DNA of 64,000 nucleotides. Origin: Stromatinia cepivora (taxonomy: Eukaryota > Ascomycota > Leotiomycetes > Helotiales > Sclerotiniaceae). The translations under genes and the position numbers were made by a program. Of the stretch, positions 39,934-51,068 are shown piece after piece (the first letter of the stretch is position 1; each line of letters begins with the position of its first letter). A model generated the notes under the pieces. That model had not been told where the DNA came from, made no database searches, and saw only the letters and a list, made by a program, of their open reading frames with translations. Location of the stretch: the NCBI GenBank assembly GCA_014898415.1, contig RCTD01000012.1:186001-250000 (forward strand), in the 5' to 3' direction.

Positions 39934-42097
39934 GGTGGATTTTTCCTTTTCAAAAGATGGGGTAATATGGTGAATATCTTGGATCGTTTGATCAAGGGAA
40001 TATGTGTGTTTTCAACACAGATTTGTTCAGTGATATTGATGAATCTTGTCAAAGATGATGTGTCTTGATCTTGAAGAAGATAGATGATTCAGAACTCGGT
40101 GTTGTCTGGTACTTGTGTCAGTAAACAATTCGGATTGTCCAAAAGGTTGACTCACTCTTACTCTTACTACCTAGTTAAATAACGGCTCTGTGGAGACGGG
40201 TACCCATCGATACCCTCTTCCGTAACCCTATCGTGGTTTTCAACTCTCGTGATTGTTGTGTCGTATCGTATCGTATCGTATCGTATCAAACTCTAACTCG
40301 AGCTGAAATGCCTTAGATATACAATCGTCGTTTCATCCAAACGCACAAATACAAAACTCGACTCAAATCCCGCTCATCGTATAATCGTAACCGTGTATAT
40401 AATGATGTGTGTGTATAAGTAAAGTTATCGTAAAACCTCAAAACCAGACATTACTCACACCAATATATCCATCCATCCTTCTAAGCACTCTAAAATCTAA
40501 TCATTTCCATACCCGCCATCCCCGGAGTCTCCCACACACCAAAACTAATCATGCTAGTCCGGAACACATCTCCCACTGCCACTGCCACCGCCAACCAAAA
40601 ATCTACCAGGAGCAACCAGGACCCAAAATCATAACCACCAACCAACCAACCAACCAACATCCATATCCATAACCATCCGGCGATGAAAAACCGGAGCTCC
40701 ATAATCTGTTCGCCTCTTCAAAGTTTCCAACCTCTTTTCTTTTCTTCACCCAAGTCCCAAATCGGACCCACATGATCGGACAAAAAGCGGATTGAAAACC
40801 CTCGATAGCGTAATAAATCCGGTGCTTACTCTTTGTTTAGAGGGGTTATCGTGGGATTTGTTCGTGAAGGACAACATGACTCGATGCTTAGGTAATCAAT
40901 CCATAGATCGATCAATGCGATGATCGCATTGGGATCTTATTAACCAACCAGATTATCATTCTTATGATTTGATACAAATATTCATCTTTATTTTACAATA
41001 GAAAATTCATTAAATAATATTTTTATTTATATTAAAATTCTATATAAATAGAGGTATACTAATTTCAAACTATTTATTGTCTTTTACAAATATCAAAATA
41101 CTAGATTTAATTCAGAATCAACTTTTTAGAAAAGAGGTTTCTAAAACAATCCCAAAAGCCTATTCTGGCCAATTAGGCTTTATCATTCAAGGTAGATTTC
41201 CCGATTTCTTCGATTTTTATATAGGAGTAATTGGATATACTTGTATATCTCTTTATACCAGATCTGATTGGTCGAATTTTTTGATCCGGTTTACTCACCG
41301 ACACTTATCCGAGCCCCATAAGTTATCCCCTCACTTATTCCTCAACATGCCCGCGCTCACCAGTAGTACTTCATACTCCGCACACAAACTGAATAACGGC
41401 ATTTGGCTCGACTTAAATTTACTTTATGCTATTTTTAATACAATTGTCTTTTTATACCATGCGTTTCCCTCGGAATGCTATTCTTTCTTACATGTTATAT
41501 CTATATCTATATCCGTATGTATAAAGTGCCACCCCGAGTTATATTCGGAATCAACTTAGCGAATCTCCTTAGGTGTCGAACCAAAATGACTTTCTATCTC
41601 TTGTATTGTTAGTTCTGTGACATGCAAATCTCGCGAAATCAGCTCATACATTGATTATGAGGAGTAAGAAGACGTTAAACGATAACCACTCAATCGATTC
41701 ACATTATATACTTACTCCACGGATAACTTAGCCCAACTCCGCGACATCAAATATAAAAAGGGAATAATGAAATGAATTGGGTGGCATAAATGGTATAAAT
41801 GCCAAAAATCATCAAATATGTATCATTAAACCTCTTCCTCTGCCAGTATTTTCTTCAACCGACAGTTGATCAAATCCCATCATGCGATTGCGACTGGAGC
41901 GTAAGCGCAAAGCGTGCGAATCATGTACCCCATACCGCAAACTCTCAATGCATTCCCATTCCTCCCCACACAAAATCTGCAATCATCCATCTATCGTCTG
42001 CTTCGATATATTGTCCTTACCATTATATCCTCCCCTAGAATCATCCCACCATTCCACCTCTAATCCCCCAACCCATCACAATCACAAAACCCCAACT
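39934..42097. other. Intergenic region with an unassigned AT-rich ORF
   Basis: The spacer carries a gtatc pentamer tract (40259-40287) and an accaacc tract (about 40637-40660). An AT-rich part (40960-41560) contains an unassigned ORF, listed separately. I see nothing else. Confidence 0.4.
41077..41559 (+). CDS. Orphan ORF of 160 codons in AT-rich DNA
   Basis: An open frame whose product starts MSFTNIKILDLIQNQLFRKE and has moderately hydrophobic segments near its C terminus (LLYAIFNTIVFLYHAF). The frame is unusually long for such AT-rich DNA, but I recognise no family and see no signal peptide. It could be a lineage-specific gene, a fragment of an old mobile element, or chance. Confidence 0.2.
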   Translation: MSFTNIKILDLIQNQLFRKEVSKTIPKAYSGQLGFIIQGRFPDFFDFYIGVIGYTCISLYTRSDWSNFLIRFTHRHLSEPHKLSPHLFLNMPALTSSTSYSAHKLNNGIWLDLNLLYAIFNTIVFLYHAFPSECYSFLHVISISISVCIKCHPELYSEST

Positions 42098-42798
42098 CTA
42101 CAACGAAATCCAAATAACACTAATAACCACATCCAAACCCTTCCCCTCACCCCCCTCATACTTAAAACTCCACATCCCATCCGTCTTCTCATTCCAATAA
42201 GCTCCCGTCGCACTATGCATTCCCCTCCTTCCGACATGGGGTTTACCATCTGTGCTCTTCGCTTCTCCTTTCGCATCACTGGTTGTTATTTTCGCATCAT
42301 CTGTTGTTTCTTCTGTGGTTGTTGGGGGCGAGGCTTTAGATTTGTTGAGTGAGGAGGTGGGAACTAGATGTTGGATGATGGTGCTATTGACTGCGTATTT
42401 GAAAGAGGGAGAACCGCCAGTCGAGGGGGTCGATTCGGAGATTAGGGATTTGAGGATTGAGTTCTAGTAAGTGGGAAGTGGTTAATAGTTATGTTTCTGC
42501 GGGTTGGTTTCTTTAGGAAAGGAAGGTGGGAGACGTACAATGATTGTAGTATTCCAAGATTCCGTCTTGTTATGTTCGTAGAACTCGGCACTTCCAAGTG
42601 CATTCTGACACGCCTACCATTTCATTCTCAGTACACCATCCATTCAACAACATCACCAACAAAATCTATGTTGGTAGGTATTTAACAAACTCACATCATT
42701 TGCGATTTGTCTCAATCTTGTGTATGAAATGGGCTAATTGGCATAGTTAGCTAAATCCTCTCCTTACAATCGCGACTAAAACTTACAGGACTGGCCAT
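42098..42798 (-). CDS. Dynein light chain, Tctex type (DYNLT), four exons
   Basis: Proposed CDS: complement(42098..42463, 42539..42604, 42695..42733, 42787..42798), 160 residues. No single frame shows this gene; it appears only when introns of 75, 90 and 53 bp (donors GTACGT, GTGAGT, GTAAGT) are removed, and all phases then agree. The product has the Tctex1 landmarks: a helix with LKSLISES, then KYAVNSTIIQH, and the C-terminal beta strands with GMHSATGAYWN, DGMWSFKYE and LDVVISVIWI. Tctex1 is a homodimeric light chain of cytoplasmic dynein that joins the intermediate chain. A Thr/Ala/Asp-rich insertion of about 35 residues sits between the first strand and the GMHSATGAYW strand, as in several fungal members. 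The first coding exon has only four codons. Confidence 0.9.
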
Positions 42799-43356
42799 AT
42801 TTGCTTCTCGTTTGTATATGATGTAATAGTATAATAGTCAAATGATCTTGCGAATGCAGTCAGTCTCAATGCAGGTAGTTGAATCTTTCCGTTTACTATT
42901 ATGAACGAGGCTTGATTCACCTTGATTCACGGCAGTTACCATCCAGAGTAGCACAACGAGGAGCAGCTCGTTTTACAATTCACGTGTTGTAACATCGTTG
43001 ATTGGTTAATCATGACTGCGCTAAATAGCTACAAGCATTGACCAATAATATTACATCGGTAGAAACGTGTTAGAGAGTGGGGCGCATTTATCCCATCTTA
43101 CTCGGAGTATGTAAGTAGAGTTTCTGAAATACAAGTTTCTTCATAAAATCACAACTTTGGAAATCGATTGAATTTTTCTCAATCACGAAGTCTCCTACAT
43201 ATCGAATAAGTGGTACGAAGAGGTAAAGAGTTGAAGGGAATCGACTTACCTACTTGTACGATCTTCTACGATTCTATTAGAGCGGCTGTCCAAGACATTT
43301 GATCCTTATCGTCATACCCCCCACACACATCCATCCACAAACCCATCTCATTCAAG
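42799..43356. promoter_or_regulatory. Divergent promoter region, Tctex-type gene / Vtc1-like gene
   Basis: About 560 bp between two divergent genes, with cacgtg-like (ttcacgtgttg near 42980) and CCAAT sequences (gaccaataat near 43040). It should serve both genes. Confidence 0.45.
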
Positions 43357-43880
43357 ATGTCTAGCCAACCCCTTCTCCAAACTGCGCCTGGTTAGTTCCT
43401 CATCTCCTGATAACCGTCTTGCAAGATAGCATAATCTTCATACTCATTCCCCCTGCACCTTTGATTCTCCATCCCAACATCCCACCCCAAACCCCATCCA
43501 TCATCCTCAACTAACCTCCCCTCTCACCAGGAAAACGCATCGCGCTCCCCACCCGCGTAGAACCCAAAGTATTCTTCGCCAACGAACGCACCTTTCTCTC
43601 CTGGCTAAACTTCACCGTGATCCTCGGCGCTCTCGCCATCGGCATGCTCAATTTCGGCGATCGGCCCGCCTTCATCTCCGCATCGATTTTCACTGTCATC
43701 TCTATGTTGACCATGGCATACGCATTATATACGTATCATTGGCGCGCGAAGAGTATTAGATTGAGGGGACAGGGAGGATTTGATGATCGGGTTGGTCCGA
43801 CGGTGTTGGCGTTGGTTTTGTTGGTGGCGGTTGTGGTGAATTTTATTTTGAGGATTGTTTATGGGAAGGATAGGAAGTAG
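43357..43880 (+). CDS. vtc1: Vacuolar transporter chaperone subunit Vtc1-like
   Basis: Proposed CDS: join(43357..43390, 43531..43880), 127 residues; the intron is 140 bp (donor GTTAGT, acceptor CCAG). Yeast Vtc1 has 129 residues. The DUF202 hallmark [19 protein letters not shown] is followed by three membrane helices (about 40-56, 60-84, 98-121). Vtc1 is the small membrane subunit of the VTC complex, which makes polyphosphate from ATP and moves it into the vacuole. The first exon ([12 protein letters not shown]) matches the short N terminus of the family. Confidence 0.94.
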
Positions 43881-44484
43881 GGGAAGATGTTTTGGGGTTG
43901 AAATTTGAGGGATGTGATGGAGGAAGGGAAAGGGATGGGATGGGATGGGATAGAGGGCGGAGAAATGGGAATAGGTATTGAAAGGTGATAATGGGATGAG
44001 AGTGGAGGACGTTTCTGCAGGAGGAAAAGGAGAGAATGTTGAAATTGAGAAAAGAAGCATAATCGTAGCACTACGAAGTCAGTGGTGTATTCAAAGCATG
44101 TATATTGGGCTCTTGGAGGGAAAATGTGGTTAGTCATTGAACTGAGCGCGAGCGTATTTAGATTGGGAAATTCAGGCGTAATACATCACTAAATAGTGAT
44201 AGCTAGCTTAGCCAGCACAGCATATATATGTATGTATATTTTGAGTTTTAAATTAGCAAGCTACTATTTCATGTATTGGTACATCGCTGATTGTATGAAT
44301 CCCCGCTGATATCGCTACCATCTTGCTACCCTTGAAAGCAAGTATTGGGTATTTCCATCCATGAATATTTTTCCTTCAGCCCGAAAACGCCATGTTCCGT
44401 TGTAATTCCGTTCCAACCATTCCATGAATCCATCCTCATAGCATAATACATTTATCCTTCTTTCTTGACCACGCACTAAACTTA
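43881..44484. other. Convergent 3' spacer
   Basis: About 600 bp between converging genes, with gatgggatgggatgg near 43935. No further gene is seen. Confidence 0.4.
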
Positions 44485-45368
44485 TCAAGTCAAAGCATTA
44501 GTTTGCTCTCTGTATATCCTCAATTAGTAAGTATATCACGCAAACAGAAGTTCAGATGATGTGGTTACACATACCCATAAAGCTTCTTCAAACTCTCAAC
44601 CCTAACTCGAGACAGATAGAGACTTAGCGTAGCTACACCTCGAATCTTAGGTCTTTCTTCCGCTTCAAGTGCTCGTTCAAAAGGTGTTTTCATAACCTCA
44701 AAAGCTTCTTCCTCGCCTTCGTCCTTCATCTCTACATCTCCTTCCTCCACCCCTTCTTTCTCGTTCTCGCTCTTCCCGATTTCCGTATAGTTCCTCGGAA
44801 TAGTAGCACTCAACTCTCCAACAACGTTATATTGAAACCATTTTGCGCCATTCTTTGCCAATTCCCGCTTCACTATCTCTGCAATCGAAATGAGTTTGCA
44901 TGCAACAGGTGCTTTGGCAGATAAAAGCACGACGTGGGGTGCTGGATCGGAAAAGGAGAAGGTACTGAGAATGGAGAGGATACGAGAGGCTTTCTTTTGG
45001 ATCTGCGAGGAGGAGAGAATGGACATGTGAGTTGTTTGGTGGGTGCGAGTTAGATCGTGAGGAGCGGGGATTTGACGCTGCGCTTCAAGGTTGACGGGAG
45101 CTGTGGTGACAGGGATGGGGGAAGGAATAGCATTTCGTGGGTGAGGTTGAGGAGCGGGGTTCGTGGAGGGAACTTGTTGACAGGTTGTTTGGACAGTGGT
45201 GGTGGTAGGTTTTGCTTTTTTGGGGGGGCGATCTTGGTCTTGGAAGGTGGAGGGGAAATTTCCTTTGTCTTTGGAGGCGCTCTCTGCTTCTTCGCGTTTG
45301 CGCTTTTGATTATCTCTGTATTCTTTTCCGATGGGCCCTTTGCGGCCTGCCATCTTGGTTCGTGCCAT
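44485..45368 (-). CDS. Alba-like DNA/RNA-binding protein
   Basis: The start at 45368 (MARTKMAGRKGP) is preferred over an ATG at 45542, because the extra 58 residues look like translated leader. The first 110 residues are basic and low-complexity. The Alba-type domain spans about 125-272: a helix with MSILSSSQIQKKASRILSIL, then HVVLLSAKAPVACKLISIAE and IVKRELAKNG, then RGVATLSLYLSR. An acidic Glu/Asp insertion interrupts it. Alba proteins bind nucleic acid, often RNA in ribonuclease P/MRP or mRNA particles. A donor (GTATGT at 44574) and an acceptor at 44510 would replace the last two residues by a short second-exon tail, giving 272 residues; unspliced, the frame stops at 44565 (267 residues). 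Confidence 0.75.
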
Positions 45369-45542
45369 TGTGTTTGTGGTCGGTATTGAGATTTCAGGGT
45401 TTTTGTGTTGTGCGGTCCTACTGAACTGAAGATGAAGTTGAAAGTTATCAAGGTTGCAGGAGGGGAAGAAGTCTGGTAGATTGAGGATAAAGCAAAAAGG
45501 GTGAATAGAAGAGATATCGCTAATGGGATAGGAAGTAAACAA

Positions 45543-48500
45543 TAAAGAGTGTATATTAGATATTTGTTTACCTTTCGAGGGAAAGATCTGTAAATATCAT
45601 TTCAATATCTTTGGAGGAGTTAGGTTGAAGCATCAACCAGCCTCGCATAATTTTTGGGCAGCTTTTGGAGAGCATCGGAGGTCGGAGATTGCTAACAGAC
45701 CAATCAAAAGCCCTAGATTTGAAAGTGAGAAGAGCGGCCGCATCGGCCGTGCCCCTCAGAGTTTCTAGACCTAGAGAGACTTCTCAATAATCAATAATTC
45801 CATCATTCATACCATTCCAATTTTATCAATTGTTGCATCCTGTGTCCCTCGTCCCTTCATCTCTTCATCCCTTCATCCTCATAAATATAGAGTGCTGACA
45901 AGAATCTTTATACAGAAACCCGAAATACATCGGGTATTCCATAATGTTTGTCCTGCAGATGTTGTAGTATTGTCCTGCAAGGCTGGTCAAAATATCCCGA
46001 TTCGTCGGGATCGCAGTGACATTGTCCTGTCATGAAAAGGCGCATCATTTCTTCACACCGAGTACTACATGGATAAAGCTATCGATTAGTTGATTCTTCA
46101 TATACATTGGGCGTTTTGCCAATATTAAATAGATAAGCACTTAACCTTCCCCTCATTATCATATGAGTGGGGGTTTATCGCGGCAACTGTCTCATCAATC
46201 AATTACTTCCGTTTCATATCCAGTCACGAAAACCGTATGCGTCTGTATCATGAGTTTAAGAAAAACATAAATCTTCTTTGATTTCCTTTCATTTCGTTTT
46301 TTGTTTAAGGCTACGCAGATGTCACTGTCACAAGCCTTGTACATATCTGCCGGCATATGGTGCACAGTATCAAAGCACGACGCAAGAAGGCATTGCGAAA
46401 GATTCCCTATGGGACCAAAAATGCGCAGCCTCCCGAGGAGGTTGATGTTCGATACACACCTAGTAATATCAAACAAGGGTAGTTGCCCAAGATAGTCTCA
46501 GATTGCAGCCGTTTGACTGGACTTCGGGAGTCTCCACGCCTCTTTGCCCTGGTCTCAATTAAACCGTCAAGCCTAGGCGAGCCAATATCAAGGAAAATGG
46601 GGATACGAAGTTACGGAAAAGTGTGCGGTCGTATCGGATGTCGATTTGAGAAGTTTCTACGATATGGCCGCTGTGTAGGTTTATCCACGCGGCCTTCTTG
46701 TTGTCTATTCGGGACTGATGGGATCATCAAAGTACATCCGTAGACTACGCACGGTTGTTAATAAAATGATGCTAAATTGAGATAATTTCTGGGGTACACC
46801 TTTAGCAAATGGTCGAGAACATTATGAGTCAGTTTTAGAATAGTGGGAAAGTAACCTCAATCAAGGCTCAAAGGAATCTAGGTTCAAGTACGTATGAAGT
46901 GTATGCGCATTAAGAACATACCGAGTAGGTAAATAATATGTAGCTATATAGAAGAGTGGGAATCACGTTAACACCGCAACATACATCGCAAACACATCAT
47001 ACCTATAGTGGATTCCATCCTTTCTCTCCCCTTTCTCCCATGTTTGATCTAGTTTTACCCATACATTTTCGTGGGTCCAGCATCTTAAAATGGGTCGTCC
47101 ATAGAATAAAAGAAGGGATAGAGAGAGAATAGAAGATTATCCAATTATCCTTGAAGGGATTAGTCTTAAAATGGGGAAGACTCAGTAACCAGGGTTACTT
47201 ATCTTATCATCCAATTATATTTCATTACTTCATTCATTCCAAGATATTCCAAGCAAATAATAAAGAACTCACCTCAATTAACGCAAGCACATATCTAATC
47301 CCAGTCATTCATCCTTGCCACTTGCATTCATTTCGCATAGAAATAGGATGCTTAATTTAAATTATTCACAGGCATTACGGGTGGTAGTGAGCATTACATT
47401 TTTACGGGTCGACCAACTGAACTGAACTTGAAGGGATGAGTTTTAGTTGATGAACGAATGATGATCCAAGGGAGAAAAAGAGGGTCTTTTTGAGCTCTTC
47501 AACTGCTAGGGAAGTCCTATAGGCTTTTATCAATTTCTTAATTTCTAAAGAATCACTGATTTCTTGACTTTTTTACTCTAAGCCACTACCATTTACATCA
47601 TTTCACGCTATAACCTCCTTACGAATCTCCTTACAACCACCCACCATCAACTCCTTCAACTCTACAACCTCTTTTTATTTAACAAATTACAAATTATAAA
47701 TTACAAAACTAACAAATCCACAACTTTTACAACTTACAATCAAAACATCAACCACCAAACTGTACACTACCACTACCACTACCACTACTATTAGATATTT
47801 ACTCAACTTAACTCCGGATTTCCAATAATACCCTACCTACCTACTCAACGAAACATATTGAAAACAACCTCTTTTTGATTTTCATCATTCAAAATACGTA
47901 ACGACTTTTTTACCAAATACTTTTAATAATTCACTCTTTCTTCTCAACTTTTTTTTCTGTTATTTTACTCAAGTACTTCAACTTTACTTTGAAATTCATT
48001 TGTAATAACAGAACAAAAAGAACTTTCGACATTTTCGCCGCTTTGTTGATATCTTTTACCGCCTCCTCTGTTCTTCTTCACTCATAACACCTTTACACCT
48101 TTCCACCTTTACACCTTCACATCACTCTTACTTCATTCAGAGAGCGAGCGCAAGAGCCACCCCACGCATCACAACTACGTACCAACGAAACGAACAACGA
48201 ACCAAAGAGCGATCGACCAAATTTCCCACCCACTTCGATTTAATTCGCCTTCTTCACTTTTTTTGGCCTTACCGTACACCAATATCATCAAATCACATCA
48301 GTCAAAATCAATACGTCAGCTCCTCCTTTCTGGTTATTCCTAGCCACCCATTATTCGCCATTCACCATTCCCATTCCAAAATATTCCGCTCACCACACAC
48401 CCCCCCATTTTGGTGTCCGTTATCCCCATTCATACCTACACGGTCGCAACATTTCAATCAAGACAAACAATCAATCATAGCCAACAACCAAAAAATACCA

Positions 48501-48994
48501 ACAATCATAACAAACCAATTTTTTTTAAATTTTTTTCTCATAAAACAAATCACGACAAAAGCCAAATTCATACGGCATAATTTCAATTCTTACGCAATCC
48601 TTTTCACAATTTATTTTACACAATAAACTTTTGTAATTGATTTTAATTCGACTTGTACAAAATCCTCGGCACGTTTTTTTTTTATTAGACTTTCGTTCCG
48701 TCACTTTTAGGGAGGTCCTTATCACAAACATCGACGTCAGATCGCAAACTTAACTTACGGCAGCTCCCAAGTGAATTTTGAGTTTTACTTCGACCACTTT
48801 ATCAAAGCGTAATAATAAGTCGGAAACTACGGGCGCATTATTTACTGGTTCAATAATAGTAGTGCCTGGTCGCACATTCACTCAAATCACATCTTCTACC
48901 CTTCTCAATTTATATGCGAATGTTTCGTCTGCCGTGTTGGATCTCTGAATCCAGGAGTTGCGATCAAGTGTTAGATGGAGAAGGAAAACATATC
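45543..48994. other. Long intergenic region; the last 1.4 kb is probably the AHC1-like gene's leader
   Basis: 3.4 kb without a supportable protein gene. There is a perfect hairpin with a TTCG loop (45994-46011) and short ORFs at 46195-46743 of unknown nature. From about 47,560 to 48,990 the strand is very poor in G and rich in A, C and T (cactaccactaccactacc near 47768), typical of a long fungal 5' leader with many short upstream ATGs. Confidence 0.45.
45994..46011. repeat. Perfect hairpin with TTCG tetraloop
   Basis: ATCCCGA-TTCG-TCGGGAT: a 7-bp stem around a four-base loop. It lies in a region that also repeats attgtcctg (about 45969 and 46021). No gene context is known. Confidence 0.6.
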
Positions 48995-50923
48995 ATGGCG
49001 AACGCCGGTCTCTACGAATGCGCAAGCCCTATGAAACGAAAGAGAAGTAGTAGCCCGAATATTCCGACGCCGGTCTTGAACACCTCAACAATTCAAGAAG
49101 TTAAACGAAGGAAGCGCGAAATGTCCGAGGAAGTTTGTCACTCACCTAAGACGAAGGGAGATGTCGAAATGACGGATAGGAAAGAACAGGTCGTTGATCT
49201 CGCTTCAGTTCGAGAAACAATCGAATCTGAACTCAGCCTCGAGATACTCGTGAAGCATAACGAGTTGCGCCTAATCGAAACCGAGTTGGCCAAATGTCAA
49301 GTCTCTCTCGAACAGTTACGTCGCGTTCACCTGATACCATTCCCGGGTGTTCAAAGTACTGGAACTCAGGTTTCACCCGAGTCGATGGTCAATGTTAGTG
49401 CTGGTGCTGGTCCAGCAGTCTGGAGTGGCGATAAAGTTCCGAAATGGGCTCCACCATATGGAATTACGGAAGGGCCATACACGAGACATTGGGCAAAATG
49501 GTTAATTCCCGACCCGGCTTTTGATGGTATAGATGTTATTGATTCACGTGCAGGTCCGGGAAGGCCACGCGCTGGCAAGATGGTACCGGAAGGAAGAGCT
49601 ACTAGAAATAGTATAGCTGATGGAGGTAATTTTTCAACTAAATCAAGATCACATCGTGGATCTGGCCAAAGTTTGCAATCTCTCCCCAGCGGTCACACTC
49701 AACAAAAGAAAGCTGGACCATCCATTCTCAAGCGTAGTGATGGTAAAACTGTCAAGCTTGTCTGTTTGGATTGTCATCGCGAGGATTTCTCCAGTACTCA
49801 AGGTTTTATCAATCATTGTCGCATTGCTCATCATCGTGAGTTTAAGAGTCATGAAGAGGCTGCTCAGACTAGTGGACAGATTATCGAAGTCGATGAGGTT
49901 GGCGCAACTCCTGTCTTGGAGAAGAGTCCAAGTGTAGCAACTGGTGATCTTGTTCATCCTCTTATTAAAAGTGCGCCAGTCGATCAAGAAGCTTATACTG
50001 CTCTTCTTTCTCGTATCGACGATTCTATGAATCTATATCTACAAGGCAGGCTCCCTGGTGTGACATCGATTCCTGGAAGTGCAAACTCGTCACCACATAA
50101 GCAACACGATGTGAAGCCCAAAGTGCAACCCTCAAATCAAAATTTCGTACCATCAACCGCTGCACCTCATCTTTCCGAATTATTGAAAAGCAGAGGTTTT
50201 GGTGGTGATCTTGATGAAATAGTTGGTGATGCGATAACACGTGTTACTATGGATGAATCCTCATCATCTGAAGAGGAATCTTCTGATGATGAAGCAATTG
50301 AAACACCAACTACTGCTATTCCTTCACGCCGTCCCGGTGGGTTTGATGGTTCAGTAGATACACCGATGACTGGTATGCGTTTGCCAGCACGGGCTACAAT
50401 GTCACCAGCAAACTTTGGTAGACCTACAAGCAGCAAAGGTATTGATGCTTCTGCGAGATCTGGTCTTGCCCATATCTCACCTCATCCATCTTATGCTACC
50501 CTCAATACGTCTATGTCTGCACCGGAAATCAGACATAATCGTCCACAACCTATCAATACCCGAGATCACGATCATGATGGAGATATTGATATGGGTATGG
50601 TTATTCCAGATGCATCCTCCATTATTGACCTCAGTCCCAATACTGTTGTTAGTAACAATGCTCCAAGTCTTGTTAGTGATGATGGAGAATATGATGAAGG
50701 TGATGACGATGCAGAGAGTGTATCATCAGAGGATGCTGACGAGGGTAGTGATGTAGCTGAAATCGATATAGAAGATGGTGATGGGGAGAAGGTGGTTGGA
50801 AGGACGGTTTTAGGGAGAAGTCAGGATCGTACCAAGAAAGATGATAAACATGTTACATTTGTACGGGAGGTACCCGATACCAATGCCAATGGAGCAAATA
50901 AGAAAGCAAGGCCAAGGCAATAG
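48995..50923 (+). CDS. AHC1-like C2H2 zinc-finger nuclear protein
   Basis: The frame is open from an ATG at 48914, but the ATG at 48995 (atcATGGCG, better context; 642 residues) is preferred. A basic KRKRSSS segment near the N terminus looks like a nuclear signal. A helical Glu/Leu-rich region follows (about 70-115), then a conserved block with KWAPPYGI and GPYTRHWAKWLIPDP. One C2H2 finger lies near 255-278 (CLDCHREDF, then FINHCRIAHH), followed by EFKSHEEAA. This arrangement is that of fungal proteins related to yeast Ahc1, a subunit of the ADA histone-acetyltransferase complex. The C-terminal half is Ser/Asp/Glu-rich. No intron is needed. The role in chromatin is inferred. Confidence 0.8.
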   Translation: MANAGLYECASPMKRKRSSSPNIPTPVLNTSTIQEVKRRKREMSEEVCHSPKTKGDVEMTDRKEQVVDLASVRETIESELSLEILVKHNELRLIETELAKCQVSLEQLRRVHLIPFPGVQSTGTQVSPESMVNVSAGAGPAVWSGDKVPKWAPPYGITEGPYTRHWAKWLIPDPAFDGIDVIDSRAGPGRPRAGKMVPEGRATRNSIADGGNFSTKSRSHRGSGQSLQSLPSGHTQQKKAGPSILKRSDGKTVKLVCLDCHREDFSSTQGFINHCRIAHHREFKSHEEAAQTSGQIIEVDEVGATPVLEKSPSVATGDLVHPLIKSAPVDQEAYTALLSRIDDSMNLYLQGRLPGVTSIPGSANSSPHKQHDVKPKVQPSNQNFVPSTAAPHLSELLKSRGFGGDLDEIVGDAITRVTMDESSSSEEESSDDEAIETPTTAIPSRRPGGFDGSVDTPMTGMRLPARATMSPANFGRPTSSKGIDASARSGLAHISPHPSYATLNTSMSAPEIRHNRPQPINTRDHDHDGDIDMGMVIPDASSIIDLSPNTVVSNNAPSLVSDDGEYDEGDDDAESVSSEDADEGSDVAEIDIEDGDGEKVVGRTVLGRSQDRTKKDDKHVTFVREVPDTNANGANKKARPRQ

Positions 50924-51041
50924 AATAGGGAGATATTAGGATGAGAGTGGAATGATATATGTGAGCGTTGCATTTTTAGTCAAAGCTAGCCGGCACATTA
51001 TCTGATGATGAAGATTGGCGGACTTGATGTTTTGACTTTTG

Positions 51042-51068
51042 TTTTTTTTTTGGGGGGGGGGGGGGGGG
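51042..51068. repeat. Homopolymer junction, T10 then G17
   Basis: Ten T followed by seventeen G, just past the AHC1-like gene. Such a G run is prone to length errors in sequencing. Confidence 0.9.

Noticed and set aside
45369..45542. A 58-residue N-terminal extension of the Alba-like protein
   Set aside because: It is rich in Phe, Ser and Pro, without the charge pattern of the rest, and precedes a good internal start (MARTKMAGRKGP).
46195..46743. Small ORFs of 64-93 codons as genes
   Set aside because: There is no recognisable domain, no signal peptide, no consistent splice joining, and opposite-strand ORFs of equal quality overlap them.
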